This document shows positions 14,716 through 24,392 of a stretch of 64,000 nucleotides of DNA, one piece after another. Source of the stretch: Runella slithyformis DSM 19594. GTDB taxonomy: Bacteria > Bacteroidota > Bacteroidia > Cytophagales > Spirosomataceae. The notes below the pieces were generated by a model, which searched no databases, was not told the origin of the DNA, and worked only from the letters and a program-made list of their open reading frames with translations. Every line of letters begins with the position of its first letter. Within the stretch, counting starts at the first letter, position 1. A program made the translations under genes and the position numbers. The stretch is from the NCBI RefSeq assembly GCF_000218895.1, contig NC_015703.1:1425501-1489500 (forward strand), given 5' to 3'.

Positions 14716-14791
14716 TGGAGCCTCCAACAGGACTTGAACCTGCGACCTACGCATTACGAATGCGCCGCTCTACCAACTGAGCTATGGAGGC
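14716..14791 (-). tRNA. tRNA-Thr (anticodon CGT)
   Basis: A full cloverleaf can be drawn on the minus strand: acceptor GCCTCCA pairs with TGGAGGC, D arm GCTC/GAGC, anticodon stem GCGCA/TGCGT with loop TTCGTAA (anticodon CGT, codon ACG), then a T arm with GTTCAAGTC. CCA is encoded (14716-14718). It is 76 bases long. Its 3' end faces the integrase, so it is the likely integration target of the element. Confidence 0.95.
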
Positions 14792-14806
14792 ATATGTGGA
14801 GTCTGC

Positions 14807-14842
14807 TTATGAATACGCCGCTCTTTCAGTTGGCGTATTCAT
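14807..14842 (-). repeat. tRNA-like fragment inside a hairpin
   Basis: Positions 14807-14824 match tRNA-Thr positions 14754-14771 at 16 of 18 bases, covering the anticodon loop and the 3' side of the D stem, in the same orientation. The fragment forms the left arm of an 11-bp hairpin (14809-14819 with 14832-14842). It lies just upstream of the tRNA 5' end. It could be a relic of past recombination at this tRNA, or a hairpin whose likeness is chance. Confidence 0.5.
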
Positions 14843-14972
14843 TCCTAAGCCGGGGATTGCAAAATAAATAAACACTTGCCGGTCTTACAAGATTTCGTCT
14901 CAAAATCTGTGCCGGAGTTCTCTTTGCAAATGAGCAAAGCCTTCCTAAATTGCACATTCTTTCCTTATACCT

Positions 14973-15908
14973 ATGATGAATCGAAAATATGCTTTAGTGG
15001 CCGTGGGAGAACTCCTGGCGGACTTGATCGGTACTGAATTTACAAAAAATCTGTCGGATACCGAAACATTCAAACGTTTTCAGGGCGGCAGTCCCGCCAA
15101 CCTCGCGGCAAATATGGCGCGTCTGGGCAATACTACGGCCCTGGTGGCATGCGTAGGGAATGATAATGTAGGAAGTTTTCTGATCGAAAAAGTAGCTGAA
15201 ACAGGCGTAGATATTGCCTATATCGAAAAAGACGCGTATGCTCCCACAAGTATTGTGTTGGTATCGCGCACCAAAGGCACACCCGATTTTATCGCCTATC
15301 GCACCGCTGATCGCATGATTCAGTCGGCGTACATTCCTGATGATTTACTGCGTAATGCTTCCTTCTTTCATACAACCTGCTTTGCCCTGAGTCAGGAACC
15401 TGCCCAAAGCGCCATTGTCGAAGCGGCAACCCGGGCCCGGGCTGCCGGGTGTATTGTGAGCCTGGATGCCAATTATGCCCCTTCTATCTGGCCCGACCGC
15501 GCGCAGGCACAGCAGGTCATTGAGCAGTATTGCCAAAACGGTACTTTCATAAAACTCAGCGAAGACGATGCCGAGCGCATCTTCGGACAAACAATTTCCA
15601 ACGGCGAAATTATCGAACGTTTTCATGCCATGGGGGCACAATTGGTGTGTTTGACATTGGGCGGGAAAGGCAGTATTGTCTCGTCTGATTACGGAAAAAA
15701 CTATGTAGCGATTGCCGGAAAGCCTCTGGAAGTCAAAGATGCGACCGGAGCGGGAGATTCGTATTGGTCAGGATTTTTAACGGCGTGGCTGGACAGCAAA
15801 TCACCCGCAGAATGTGCTCAGGCGGGGGCTACTATTGCAGCTCTGAAAATCAGCACAGTAGGGCCGTTGCCTGCTAAAGTGGATAAAGCTGTTTTGTACA
15901 ATCCATAA
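14973..15908 (+). CDS. PfkB-family sugar kinase (probable fructokinase)
   Basis: A 311-residue ribokinase-family protein. The substrate-side motif GGSPANLAANMARLG (about 38-52) and the ATP/anion-hole motif DATGAGDS (256-263, catalytic Asp262) are intact. The family phosphorylates sugars such as fructose or 2-keto-3-deoxygluconate with ATP in the cytoplasm; GGSPANLA is common in fructokinases. Two ATGs are adjacent at the start. It stands alone, convergent with the SusC/SusD operon. The exact sugar cannot be told from sequence. Confidence 0.85.
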   Translation: MMNRKYALVAVGELLADLIGTEFTKNLSDTETFKRFQGGSPANLAANMARLGNTTALVACVGNDNVGSFLIEKVAETGVDIAYIEKDAYAPTSIVLVSRTKGTPDFIAYRTADRMIQSAYIPDDLLRNASFFHTTCFALSQEPAQSAIVEAATRARAAGCIVSLDANYAPSIWPDRAQAQQVIEQYCQNGTFIKLSEDDAERIFGQTISNGEIIERFHAMGAQLVCLTLGGKGSIVSSDYGKNYVAIAGKPLEVKDATGAGDSYWSGFLTAWLDSKSPAECAQAGATIAALKISTVGPLPAKVDKAVLYNP

Positions 15909-16016
15909 ATCAATTTTACCCCCCCCTTTGAGTTGAGGGCCTGTTTTACCTTTTCATCGCCCGGTTGGTACAAAACACAGTAAATCACCATTTCCGGAAA
16001 TAAATGAAAACCCGCC

Positions 16017-16050
16017 CAAAAAAAATAGCAGATTCCGAAGAATCTGCTAT
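16017..16050 (-). terminator. Terminator of the SusC/SusD operon
   Basis: On the minus strand an 11-bp perfect stem (16025-16035 with 16040-16050, tetraloop) is followed by eight T (plus-strand A run from 16018). It ends the 16103-21621 operon. Confidence 0.85.
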
Positions 16051-16102
16051 TGTAACTGTTCACAAGTCGGCAGTCAGAGCATCACCAACATGGATGAGTA
16101 CT

Positions 16103-16678
16103 TTAATTAACTACGTTTAAACGATAGAAAAATGGAGAGCTATAAAAAGCACCACCTGTAATGTTTACACCTGTATTTGAAGCTGTAAATGCTCTACCGT
16201 TACTCAAACGCATTACCGCCGTCACCTCAAAGCGGTCGCCTGTCGAAATATCTGCCGCAGTAAGGCCGCAAGCAGTCAATGCTTCTGTACCTGTAATAGA
16301 CAGCGTATGACGCGGATAGCCCGTAGTAGGATCCTTGCTGTATGCAGAAGCAGGAATAGAACGTAGTGTACGCGCTACGGTTGTGTTAGTACCATTAGCG
16401 GGTGTAGCATCTATAAAGCGGATGCTCAAATCATAAGACGAGAACAACGCGCCTTTATCAGGAGTTACGGCTTCCAATACGGCTTCCATTTTAGTGCCCG
16501 TCAAGTTTGCTCTACTTACACTGAAAGTAGAATTAACTACAGGAAAAGGCGTAACAGTACGCATATAACCACCTTGCTCCAAGTTGAAGTCATCGAGTTT
16601 ATCAACCATCTGCGTTTCGCAAGCCATGGCCAAAAAGGCTGCTGCCAAAACAAATGTGAAGTTTTTGATATATTTCAT
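16103..16678 (-). CDS. Lipoprotein of unknown function in a SusC/SusD operon
   Basis: A 191-residue protein with a lipoprotein signal (AAAFLAMAC, Cys about 20). The mature part is beta-rich (STFSVSRANLTGTKMEAVLE; RHTLSITGTEAL; RFEVTAVMRLSNGRAF), as in small surface glycan- or ligand-binding lipoproteins that accompany SusC/SusD. It lies 36 bases after susD and is the last gene of the operon. No family was recognised. Confidence 0.75.
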   Translation of the reverse strand: MKYIKNFTFVLAAAFLAMACETQMVDKLDDFNLEQGGYMRTVTPFPVVNSTFSVSRANLTGTKMEAVLEAVTPDKGALFSSYDLSIRFIDATPANGTNTTVARTLRSIPASAYSKDPTTGYPRHTLSITGTEALTACGLTAADISTGDRFEVTAVMRLSNGRAFTASNTGVNITGGAFYSSPFFYRLNVVN

Positions 16679-16714
16679 CGTGAATTTTAAATTTAGTTTT
16701 TTAACAAACTGATT

Positions 16715-18364
16715 TTATCTTATGAAACCCGCAGGGTTGTTATCCCAAAAAACCGGAAGCGCTGCATTGGCTTTTTGCTTGGCATTGGCATTGCGTGTAA
16801 TAAAATCTAACGGATAATAGTAAGAACGTACAAATGCGCCCGGATTCGGCTCAAGGGCAGGTTGCTGACCGGAAGGTTTACCTGTACGGCGATAAAGGTT
16901 ATAAATCTCAATACCATTTCCGTGTGCAGCAAACCAATATTCAGTAGCAACAATATTTAATTTACCATCTGCAGTAGCTGCGTCATAATCAGCCATTACC
17001 TTGTCTACATATTTTCTCACTTCGTCGGCCCATACAAACCCTTGAGCAGCTTCATACGCGGCAATTTTACCGGCCTCGGTTGTTCCAAGAGCATAGGTTC
17101 TTACATCAGCCATTGACTTTTCGATGGCCGACCGAAGCAATGCTTTGGCATCGCCTGTAGTACCCAACCGAAGGGCCGATTCTGCCAACATAAAATCTAC
17201 AAACGAGCGCATCATTATAGGATGGATACCGGCACCGCCAGCTCCAGCCCCCAACGAAACACCACGGTTACCGTCGTTGTCGTATAGTCCACCCGCAGGA
17301 TACAAACCCCAAGCGGTACGAAGCAAACCATCCGGTGGAATACCCTCGTTGCTCAAATGGTCACGGCCCCAATAACCTGCGTTAGTTGGAAAACAGAACA
17401 CATCGTTTGGTCCGTAGTGCGCAGGTTTTTGATTGGTAATACAGCGAATAGCGTTTACGTCAGTAGAATTACGGGTAGTTTGACGATAAAAATAGTAACG
17501 AATGCGCGGATCGGGAAAGCCTTTTGAACTAAACATTGCACCCATGTAGGAGTTTGACTGATAGTCGCCGCCACCTGTGGGACTATACTGGTCACTATAC
17601 CGTGGGTGACGTGTATTAGGGTTGAGCAGGTTAGTGCCAAATCTAAACGTAAAATTTTGTGCAGTAGTTGAAATCAAGCGATTGCCTGCAATCAAAGCGT
17701 TGATAGCTGTTGTAGCACCCGTTCTATCTATCAAGCTGCGATTAAGTAACGCTTTCATTTTTAGCGTATTAGCAACTCTAATCCAACTGTCTGCAGTACC
17801 ACCGTAAATCAAATCCCCACTTGCACCGCCTCTTGAGGTAGCTGTGAAGTTTTCAATGGCTTTGTCTAAATCAGCCAAAGCTCCCGCGTAAACGGTTGCC
17901 CCGCCATCTGTTTTTGGATTAAAGTTTTCGGCATTCAATGCTTCACTGTAAGGTACGTCACCAAAAGCATCCACCAAGTTAAGTAATACCGATGCGCGTA
18001 TGGTACGCGCAATACCGGCATGTACAAATAATCCACTTGCTTCTGCCAATGGAATCAGCGTTTTGACGTCGGTCATGATGTTGGCATAAGCATTTGTCCA
18101 GGCTCCGTTCAGACCGTTGGGCGTCACGGCGTTATCATAAATAGCCGCACCTTGGTTCAACATACGTGTAAGACGCATGCCGGGGTCGCTCATTTGGTTG
18201 AAATGACCGGCATAGTCGAGCTCTATTCGGTTGAGCAAATAGTTGATATCAGTACTACTGGTTGTCACTTGGTTAGGGTTTTCGAGCAAGTCTAACTTAC
18301 ACGAACCAACCCCCACCATGAGCATCACCAACAGCGTTATTTTAAGGTTATTTATCACTTTCAT
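16715..18364 (-). CDS. SusD/RagB-family outer-membrane lipoprotein
   Basis: A 549-residue protein with lipobox VGVGSC and the typical SusD opening KLDLLENPNQVT. Tetratricopeptide-like helices (GIARTIRASVLLNLVDAFGD, PYSEAL) and the conserved C-terminal pattern (YYYPLDFITRNANA) place it in the SusD family, probably the SusD_2/SusD-like_2 branch. It forms the surface lid that hands ligand to the SusC channel encoded 65 bases upstream. The ligand is unknown; no glycosidase gene is nearby, so peptide or another substrate is as likely as glycan. Confidence 0.92.
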   Translation of the reverse strand: MKVINNLKITLLVMLMVGVGSCKLDLLENPNQVTTSSTDINYLLNRIELDYAGHFNQMSDPGMRLTRMLNQGAAIYDNAVTPNGLNGAWTNAYANIMTDVKTLIPLAEASGLFVHAGIARTIRASVLLNLVDAFGDVPYSEALNAENFNPKTDGGATVYAGALADLDKAIENFTATSRGGASGDLIYGGTADSWIRVANTLKMKALLNRSLIDRTGATTAINALIAGNRLISTTAQNFTFRFGTNLLNPNTRHPRYSDQYSPTGGGDYQSNSYMGAMFSSKGFPDPRIRYYFYRQTTRNSTDVNAIRCITNQKPAHYGPNDVFCFPTNAGYWGRDHLSNEGIPPDGLLRTAWGLYPAGGLYDNDGNRGVSLGAGAGGAGIHPIMMRSFVDFMLAESALRLGTTGDAKALLRSAIEKSMADVRTYALGTTEAGKIAAYEAAQGFVWADEVRKYVDKVMADYDAATADGKLNIVATEYWFAAHGNGIEIYNLYRRTGKPSGQQPALEPNPGAFVRSYYYPLDFITRNANAKQKANAALPVFWDNNPAGFIR

Positions 18365-18429
18365 ATTTTATGTTGATTTAAAAGTTTTTGAGTAACATAT
18401 ATCAATGATTACTCTGGACTTGATTACGG

Positions 18430-21400
18430 TTAAAACGTCAGTTTCAAAGTTACACCCAATCGTCTTGCACTAGGACCTGTCAAGAACTCAAAACCGAGAC
18501 CGTTACCAACACCTAGGCCCAGGTTATCGGTGTCGAAGTTCAAACCGGGAGGAAAGTTGAGGGCTTTGTACCAAAGGTTGTTACCTGTAAATTGGAACGA
18601 TGCGCCTTTGATTGGTAGTTTGGTGAATAGCTTTTTGGGCAACTGATAACCCAACGATACTTCCTGCAAACGAATGGTGCTACCATCAAAAATACGACCT
18701 TCGTCACCGAAGAAGTAGATATTATTAAAACCTACATCAGATGCTGTTACTTGAATATCGTTAGGTGTGCCATCAGCTTTAACACCCGGGAAAATAAACG
18801 TTTGTGCACGGTCATAACCATTGGCCAAACCGGTATCGTAGGTCAAGCCACGACCCAACAAAGCACCCGCTGTAGAAGAGTACATAGCTCCCCCATGACG
18901 ATAAGAAAACATGAAGCTCAGGGAAATACCCTTATAACCAAAATCATTGATTAAGCTGGTGTTGAAGGCAGGGTTAGGATCTCCTAAAATGATTGGTGTT
19001 GCGGTAGTTTGCAGATAACCGCCACCGTCAATCAAGAACTGTCCCTGTTCGTTGCGGCGATAGCCTGTTCCTTTGATAATATTGAAAGGCTGACCTACCA
19101 CGGCAAAGTTACCCAATCCATTGAATCCTGAGATCTGAACTTCTTGCAATGTGCCCCCTAAATCAAGTACTTTAGGACGGTTGCGTGAGAAAGTACCTGT
19201 GATATCCCAAGAAAAATCTTTTGATTTTATTACATTGCCATTCAAGCTAATCTCAATACCTTCATTACGGATTTTACCGATATTGATGGTAGTACCTGTG
19301 TAGCCTGTTGAAGCATCAAGTGGAGCGCGAGTGATAAGATCACGGGTGTCGCGACGATAGAATGTAAGGTCAAATCCAATACGGCTTCTAAAAAGCTTCC
19401 CTTCTACCCCAAACTCATATTCAGTATGCAACTCAGGTCGCAAATTTGGATTACCGAGCGTATTGTCTACGGAGTGGGTTTGTACAGTGTTACCTGCCGA
19501 ATTTAAGAAGGCACGGGCGTTTTGGTTTAAGAAATTACGCGTGCTGTATGGGTTAGGAAAACCGGCTGAACTACCCACGCCGGCGCGTATTTTCAAGAAA
19601 CTCAAGAAGGACGACTCTAAACCTTTGAACGCTGTAGTAGGTACAAAAGATACACTGAACGAAGGATATAAGATACGACGGTTGTCTTTTTCTACAGTAG
19701 ATGTCCAGTCGTTACGGGCGGCAAGGTTAGCAAACAGGAAATTTCCATAATCTGCGGTAAGCTCACCAAAAATACCCATTCGGGTTTGTTCTTCTGTAGA
19801 GTTGGAAGCTACGTTGTCAATAAAATTACTATGGCGGAACAGGCTGCGCGCCAATTGGTTCTGACTATTGATATTATCTAAACGGAAGCGGTCATTGCGA
19901 ATGTTACCACCCAACTTGCCCGACAAAGACAGTTTATCTGACAGTGACTTGGTGTAAGATAAAATCAAACTGTTGTCTACAATGGTATTTTTAATGTTGA
20001 GGGTATTGTATAGACCAGTTACCAAGGCTACTCCACCTTTATTGATTAGAAACTCCTGCTGCTCGTCGTAAGTATCCAAACCTGTCTTGAACAACAACAT
20101 CAGATCTTTGCCCAATTCATAGTTGAAAGTACTGGTTGTAAAGATACGATTAACGGCACCGGTAGTTTTGTAGTTGTCAAGCATCCAACGTGGGTTTGGA
20201 ATGTCGTTGCCACTGCGAAAATATACCGAACTCCCATCAAGCGGGCTTGTGTAAGGCCAACCCATTAAATCTACTTGGCGGGGGGTGTACATCACGTTGG
20301 CTAATATCGAAGGGAAATCGTTTGCGTTGTTACCTGTTCCGGAGCTCAATGGAGGTGAACTTTGTACGGTGTTAGCGTAGTTGAAAGATACGGTAGCTGT
20401 CAAACGCTTGCTCATCTGAGCGTTCAAGCCTAAGCCCAGATTCAAACGGGTCAGGTCGTTGTTTGGGATATATCCACCTTCTTTATTATAACCTGCCGAC
20501 ATGTTGTAGCTGACCTTTTCGCCGCCACCCGAAATATTCAGTGAAGTGTTTGATATTTGGCCTGTACGGAAGAAATCTTTTACGTTATTTGGAAATACTT
20601 CCATTTTATAAGGGCTTACTGAAGCCACATAGTCGGCCATTGAGTTACGTAAGGCGGCATTTGATAAAAATGCGTAAGGGTGTGTATTAAGTGCTGTATT
20701 GGTATTTTGTGAAGGATAGGTTCTGGCTTCATCGAGAGTTGGACCCCAGTTTGAGAAGAAGTACCCCAAGTTTTGCTGGAATCCACCTACGTAATCATTC
20801 TGATAACGCGGCAGATGCGCTGTATTGGTAAAGAAAGACTGCGTAACGTTAAATTCGGTTTTGCGCACTTTTTTGCTACCGTTTTTGGTCGTAATCAATA
20901 TTACACCGTTACGTCCCTGGTCGCCGTAGGTTACGGTAGCGGCCAAACCTTTCAATACCGTTACGTTTTCGATATTGTTGGGGTCAATGTCCAAGAAGCG
21001 ACTCGAAGAGCTTTGATTCCCTTGCGTAAAACCCCCACGGGTGTTGGTATTGGAGTTGAAAGGTACACCATCTACCACAAAAAGCGGCTGAACCGAACCC
21101 GTAATAGAGGAGTATCCACGAATAGTGATGTTGGTACCTGTACCTGATACACCGGAAGTGGCAGTCACGTTTACGCCCGCAATTTTACCTTGTAAAACAC
21201 GCCCTACGTCGGCTTGGGGACGGTCTTGGATGTTTTTGGCGTCCACTGAGGCTACAGAATAACCCAATGCCCGTTTTTCACGAACAATTCCCTGGGCTGT
21301 TACCACAACTTCCGATAATTGCTTGGTATCTGCGGCCAATGCAAGATTAACCGTTGTTCTGCTGCCGATCGCGATCTCCTGCGTAAGGGTACCTACAAAA

Positions 21401-21621
21401 CTGAATACTAAGGTAGCATTGACCGGAGCGTCAATGGAATAGCTTCCTGCAGCATCGGTATTCGTACCTTTAGATGTACCTTTTACTACGACCGATACGC
21501 CCGGCAGGGGACTTCCATCCTCTGCCGAGGTCACTTTCCCTGTGATCTTACGGTCTTGGGCTACCCCGGTAGCCCAAACCATGCACACAAGCAGAAAGTT
21601 GATACATAAAAATTTCCTCAT
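18430..21621 (-). CDS. SusC/RagA-family TonB-linked outer-membrane transporter
   Basis: A 1063-residue protein. The signal peptide (MRKFLCINFLLVCMVWATGV, cleaved near AQ) precedes a carboxypeptidase-regulatory-like domain (ITGKVTSAEDGSPLPGVSV). The TonB box/plug region follows (LSEVVVTAQG, GRVLQGKIAGV, ITIRGYSSI, PLFVVDGVP, VLKGLAATVTYGDQG, GVILITTKNG), then a long beta-barrel ending ARRLGVTLKLTF. It imports ligand across the outer membrane with energy from TonB. It is the first gene of a three-gene operon. Confidence 0.95.
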   Translation of the reverse strand: MRKFLCINFLLVCMVWATGVAQDRKITGKVTSAEDGSPLPGVSVVVKGTSKGTNTDAAGSYSIDAPVNATLVFSFVGTLTQEIAIGSRTTVNLALAADTKQLSEVVVTAQGIVREKRALGYSVASVDAKNIQDRPQADVGRVLQGKIAGVNVTATSGVSGTGTNITIRGYSSITGSVQPLFVVDGVPFNSNTNTRGGFTQGNQSSSSRFLDIDPNNIENVTVLKGLAATVTYGDQGRNGVILITTKNGSKKVRKTEFNVTQSFFTNTAHLPRYQNDYVGGFQQNLGYFFSNWGPTLDEARTYPSQNTNTALNTHPYAFLSNAALRNSMADYVASVSPYKMEVFPNNVKDFFRTGQISNTSLNISGGGEKVSYNMSAGYNKEGGYIPNNDLTRLNLGLGLNAQMSKRLTATVSFNYANTVQSSPPLSSGTGNNANDFPSILANVMYTPRQVDLMGWPYTSPLDGSSVYFRSGNDIPNPRWMLDNYKTTGAVNRIFTTSTFNYELGKDLMLLFKTGLDTYDEQQEFLINKGGVALVTGLYNTLNIKNTIVDNSLILSYTKSLSDKLSLSGKLGGNIRNDRFRLDNINSQNQLARSLFRHSNFIDNVASNSTEEQTRMGIFGELTADYGNFLFANLAARNDWTSTVEKDNRRILYPSFSVSFVPTTAFKGLESSFLSFLKIRAGVGSSAGFPNPYSTRNFLNQNARAFLNSAGNTVQTHSVDNTLGNPNLRPELHTEYEFGVEGKLFRSRIGFDLTFYRRDTRDLITRAPLDASTGYTGTTINIGKIRNEGIEISLNGNVIKSKDFSWDITGTFSRNRPKVLDLGGTLQEVQISGFNGLGNFAVVGQPFNIIKGTGYRRNEQGQFLIDGGGYLQTTATPIILGDPNPAFNTSLINDFGYKGISLSFMFSYRHGGAMYSSTAGALLGRGLTYDTGLANGYDRAQTFIFPGVKADGTPNDIQVTASDVGFNNIYFFGDEGRIFDGSTIRLQEVSLGYQLPKKLFTKLPIKGASFQFTGNNLWYKALNFPPGLNFDTDNLGLGVGNGLGFEFLTGPSARRLGVTLKLTF

Positions 21622-22184
21622 AAGGGTAATTTAGTTTGGTTTGATTAAGTGAAACAAGTATGAAAAACAAAAAAATGCTACTTTATAAAGCAACACAGAA
21701 CGGCCACAAAACAACATTGTTTTGCCTGAGGCTATTCGCAGAGTTTATCCTATTATTTTGATAGGGAAATGGGAAGGCGGGAAGAATGGCAGGTAAAGTT
21801 AAAATTCATAGAGTATTTAGTTAGGTTAAGAAAATTTTCGGTTGTAAAGTAAAATAAAGAATATAACAATTCAAACAGGGACTTAATTAGTCGAAAAGGA
21901 AATTTAACCAAAAAAAAGAATGGTATTACTTGCATTAGCAAAAGAAAATATTGCCAAAAATGGCCTTTTTAAGCAAAATTTCTAAGGAATTGAGGTAATA
22001 TTGAGGGCTATATGTTATTCCAAAAAGCCAAGTTTACAAAAACATATTTTTAAAAAATTCTTTAAAAAATCCAATAAAAACTTTGCAAAGAATCAATTAA
22101 AAAATAAAAAATTTACGCTCCTCTCAGGGGTTTTGTCTAAATAAAAGGGGAGTTCGTCTATTTTCAACTTGTGCAGAACACTAT
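21622..22184 (-). promoter_or_regulatory. AT-rich 563-bp region upstream of the SusC operon
   Basis: No credible gene lies here. It must hold the promoter of the 16103-21621 operon and the 3' end of the patatin transcript. A perfect 8-bp inverted repeat with two-base spacer, CAAAACAA-CA-TTGTTTTG (21707-21724), lies about 90 bases before the susC start and is a candidate operator. The part 22015-22120 is extremely AT-rich with several A and T tracts. No clear -33/-7 pair was fixed. Confidence 0.5.
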
Positions 22185-22967
22185 TTATCTCTTGATGAGA
22201 TTACCGTAATTTTCCAGTACCTGTAGCTTCTCGGGCGATTTCATGACTGAATGATACCCCGTTAAAAAGATATCCCGGGCTTTGCGAACGTCAAATATGT
22301 CGTACTTCTCTACTTCCTTTGGCTCAAAGACCAGATGGCATTGTTGGATACGCTCTTGTGTTTTATTGCGAACAGCCAGCAGCAGACTGCGTTCGATCAC
22401 CGTCCGCATGGAGCGTATAGGCTTATCCAAACGTGGCGGATTACAATTCACGCCTATCAAAAATTCTATCCCTTTTTGCACAAGCGGCTCAATAGGTAAA
22501 TTATTCAATACGGCACCATCCACAAATAGCTTTTTATTATATCGAATAGGTTCGAAGATTCCGGGCAAACAGCTTGATGCCATCAAAGGACGAATCAGAG
22601 GCCCTGATTGAAAATACACAATTTCACCGGCTTCGATATCGGTCGCCGTAACGGTCAACGGGATTTTCAGGCTTTCGAAAGAATCATGGGGCAATAATTC
22701 GAGATACAGTTCCTCTACTTTATCCATCCGTAATAATCCCGGACCGTTGAAAGATGGTCTCAGATATTTCAAAAAGTTGATTTTTAACAGCTTACTTAAT
22801 ACTTCATCCGGAGTGTACCCGTGAGAGATCATAGCGCCCACAATCGCCCCGGCACTCGTGCCGGCAATGTCCGAAATGACTACTCCACGCTCCTGCAAAG
22901 CTTTAATCACCCCCAGGTGCATAATTCCCCTGGCCCCTCCGCCCGACAGTACTAATCCTATTTTCAT
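22185..22967 (-). CDS. Patatin-like phospholipase (RssA type)
   Basis: The start is chosen at Met 22967 (MKIGLVLSGGGARG); an upstream ATG adds 14 atypical residues. The 260-residue protein has the patatin oxyanion loop GGGARG, the nucleophile GTSAG (Ser38) and the Asp partner in VDGAVLNNLP (Asp150). It belongs to the short RssA/NTE-type group that hydrolyses lysophospholipids or other acyl esters. It lacks a signal peptide, so it is probably cytoplasmic. It is divergent from nspC. Confidence 0.88.
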   Translation of the reverse strand: MKIGLVLSGGGARGIMHLGVIKALQERGVVISDIAGTSAGAIVGAMISHGYTPDEVLSKLLKINFLKYLRPSFNGPGLLRMDKVEELYLELLPHDSFESLKIPLTVTATDIEAGEIVYFQSGPLIRPLMASSCLPGIFEPIRYNKKLFVDGAVLNNLPIEPLVQKGIEFLIGVNCNPPRLDKPIRSMRTVIERSLLLAVRNKTQERIQQCHLVFEPKEVEKYDIFDVRKARDIFLTGYHSVMKSPEKLQVLENYGNLIKR

Positions 22968-23108
22968 TGACTTCAACCCGTTTTTCAGTTCGTAAATTAA
23001 CGAATCCATTGACAGTATCTACCTGATTTAACAAACGATGTCCGCCAAATAAATGTTTCCTGTATGATTTACTTAACTTTACAGCGTCATTATATATCTT
23101 TATTTATC

Positions 23109-24266
23109 ATGTCCATTGATTTTACCCAAGTTCCCTCGCCGTGTTTTGTGCTGGAAGAAGAACTTCTTCGCAAAAATCTCGGGCTTATCCGTCGTGTGAT
23201 GGATGAGGCCGACTGTCAGATCATTCTGGCACTGAAAGGCTTTTCCATGTATAGTGCATTTTCCATCGTCAGCGAGTATTTGCCGGGTGCTACCGCCAGC
23301 TCATTAAATGAAATAAAGCTTATCAATGAGTACTTAGGCTATAAGTCACATACCTATATTCCGGCGTATCAGGAAGAAGAATTTGGGGAAGTATTGGAAC
23401 GCAGCAAACACATCACCTTTAATTCTATATCCCAATGGGAACGTTTTCAGCCGCGTGTTAAAGAGTTTAATCAAAATCATCCCGAAAAAGCCGTTTCGTG
23501 CGGCATACGGGTCAACCCTCAATACTCTGAAGTAGAAACGGATATGTACAACCCGTGCATACCCGGCTCACGATTGGGTGTAACACGCAGCCATTTCGGT
23601 GATTCATTACCGGAAGGCATCGAAGGGATTCATTTTCATACGCTGTGCGAAAACGGCTCTGACGTACTGGAACGCACCCTGGAAGCCCTCGAAAGTCGCT
23701 TCGGCGACCTGCTTCACCAAGCCAAATGGCTCAATATGGGCGGCGGTCACCTAATGACTCGCGAAGGATACGATATTCCGAAATTGATCTCGCTTATCAA
23801 AAGAATAAAAGAGACCTACAACGTAGATGTCATCCTGGAACCGGGCTCCGCGATTGCCTGGCGCACGGGCTATCTGGTGTCCAGTGTCTTGGATATTGTT
23901 GAAAGTCAGGGAATAGAGGTGGCTGTTTTAAATACTTCTTTTGCCGCTCACATGCCCGATACCCTCGAAATGCCCTATAAACCACGAATTTTAGGGGCTT
24001 ACCACGAACCGGTCGCTGAAAAACCCACGTACCGATTGGGCGGCATGACCTGTCTGGCGGGCGATTTTATGGGCGATTATTCTTTTGATACTCCCTTACA
24101 GATCGGCGATCGGTTGGTCTTTGACGATATGATCCATTACACGATGGTCAAAACAACGACATTCAATGGGGTCAATTTGCCTTCCATCGGGATTTGGCAG
24201 GCGGAGGGGCAGTTCAGGCTTGTCAAGAAGTTTGGGTACGAGAGCTTTAAGGACCGATTGAGTTGA
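23109..24266 (+). CDS. nspC: Carboxynorspermidine decarboxylase
   Basis: The start at ATG 23109 (MSIDFTQVPSPCFVLEEELL) matches family members; an ATG at 23064 adds 15 residues. The 385-residue protein is a fold-III PLP decarboxylase. The PLP Lys lies in ILALKGFSMY; GIHFHTLCENG, NMGGGHLMTREGYD and ILEPGSAIAW follow, all typical of NspC. It makes norspermidine or spermidine from the carboxy-polyamine. The partner dehydrogenase (CANSDH) is not next to it. Intergenic space on both sides suggests a single-gene unit. Confidence 0.92.
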   Translation: MSIDFTQVPSPCFVLEEELLRKNLGLIRRVMDEADCQIILALKGFSMYSAFSIVSEYLPGATASSLNEIKLINEYLGYKSHTYIPAYQEEEFGEVLERSKHITFNSISQWERFQPRVKEFNQNHPEKAVSCGIRVNPQYSEVETDMYNPCIPGSRLGVTRSHFGDSLPEGIEGIHFHTLCENGSDVLERTLEALESRFGDLLHQAKWLNMGGGHLMTREGYDIPKLISLIKRIKETYNVDVILEPGSAIAWRTGYLVSSVLDIVESQGIEVAVLNTSFAAHMPDTLEMPYKPRILGAYHEPVAEKPTYRLGGMTCLAGDFMGDYSFDTPLQIGDRLVFDDMIHYTMVKTTTFNGVNLPSIGIWQAEGQFRLVKKFGYESFKDRLS

Positions 24267-24392
24267 TAATTGATTATGAACACGAAGTAGTTTTTATCAA
24301 AAATGTCTTTGGTAGTATAATATATTAATCTAATCGAGTAAATTTGTTATAACCTTCTGCCGGTAATAAACTCTCAATATTGTGAAGATAAG

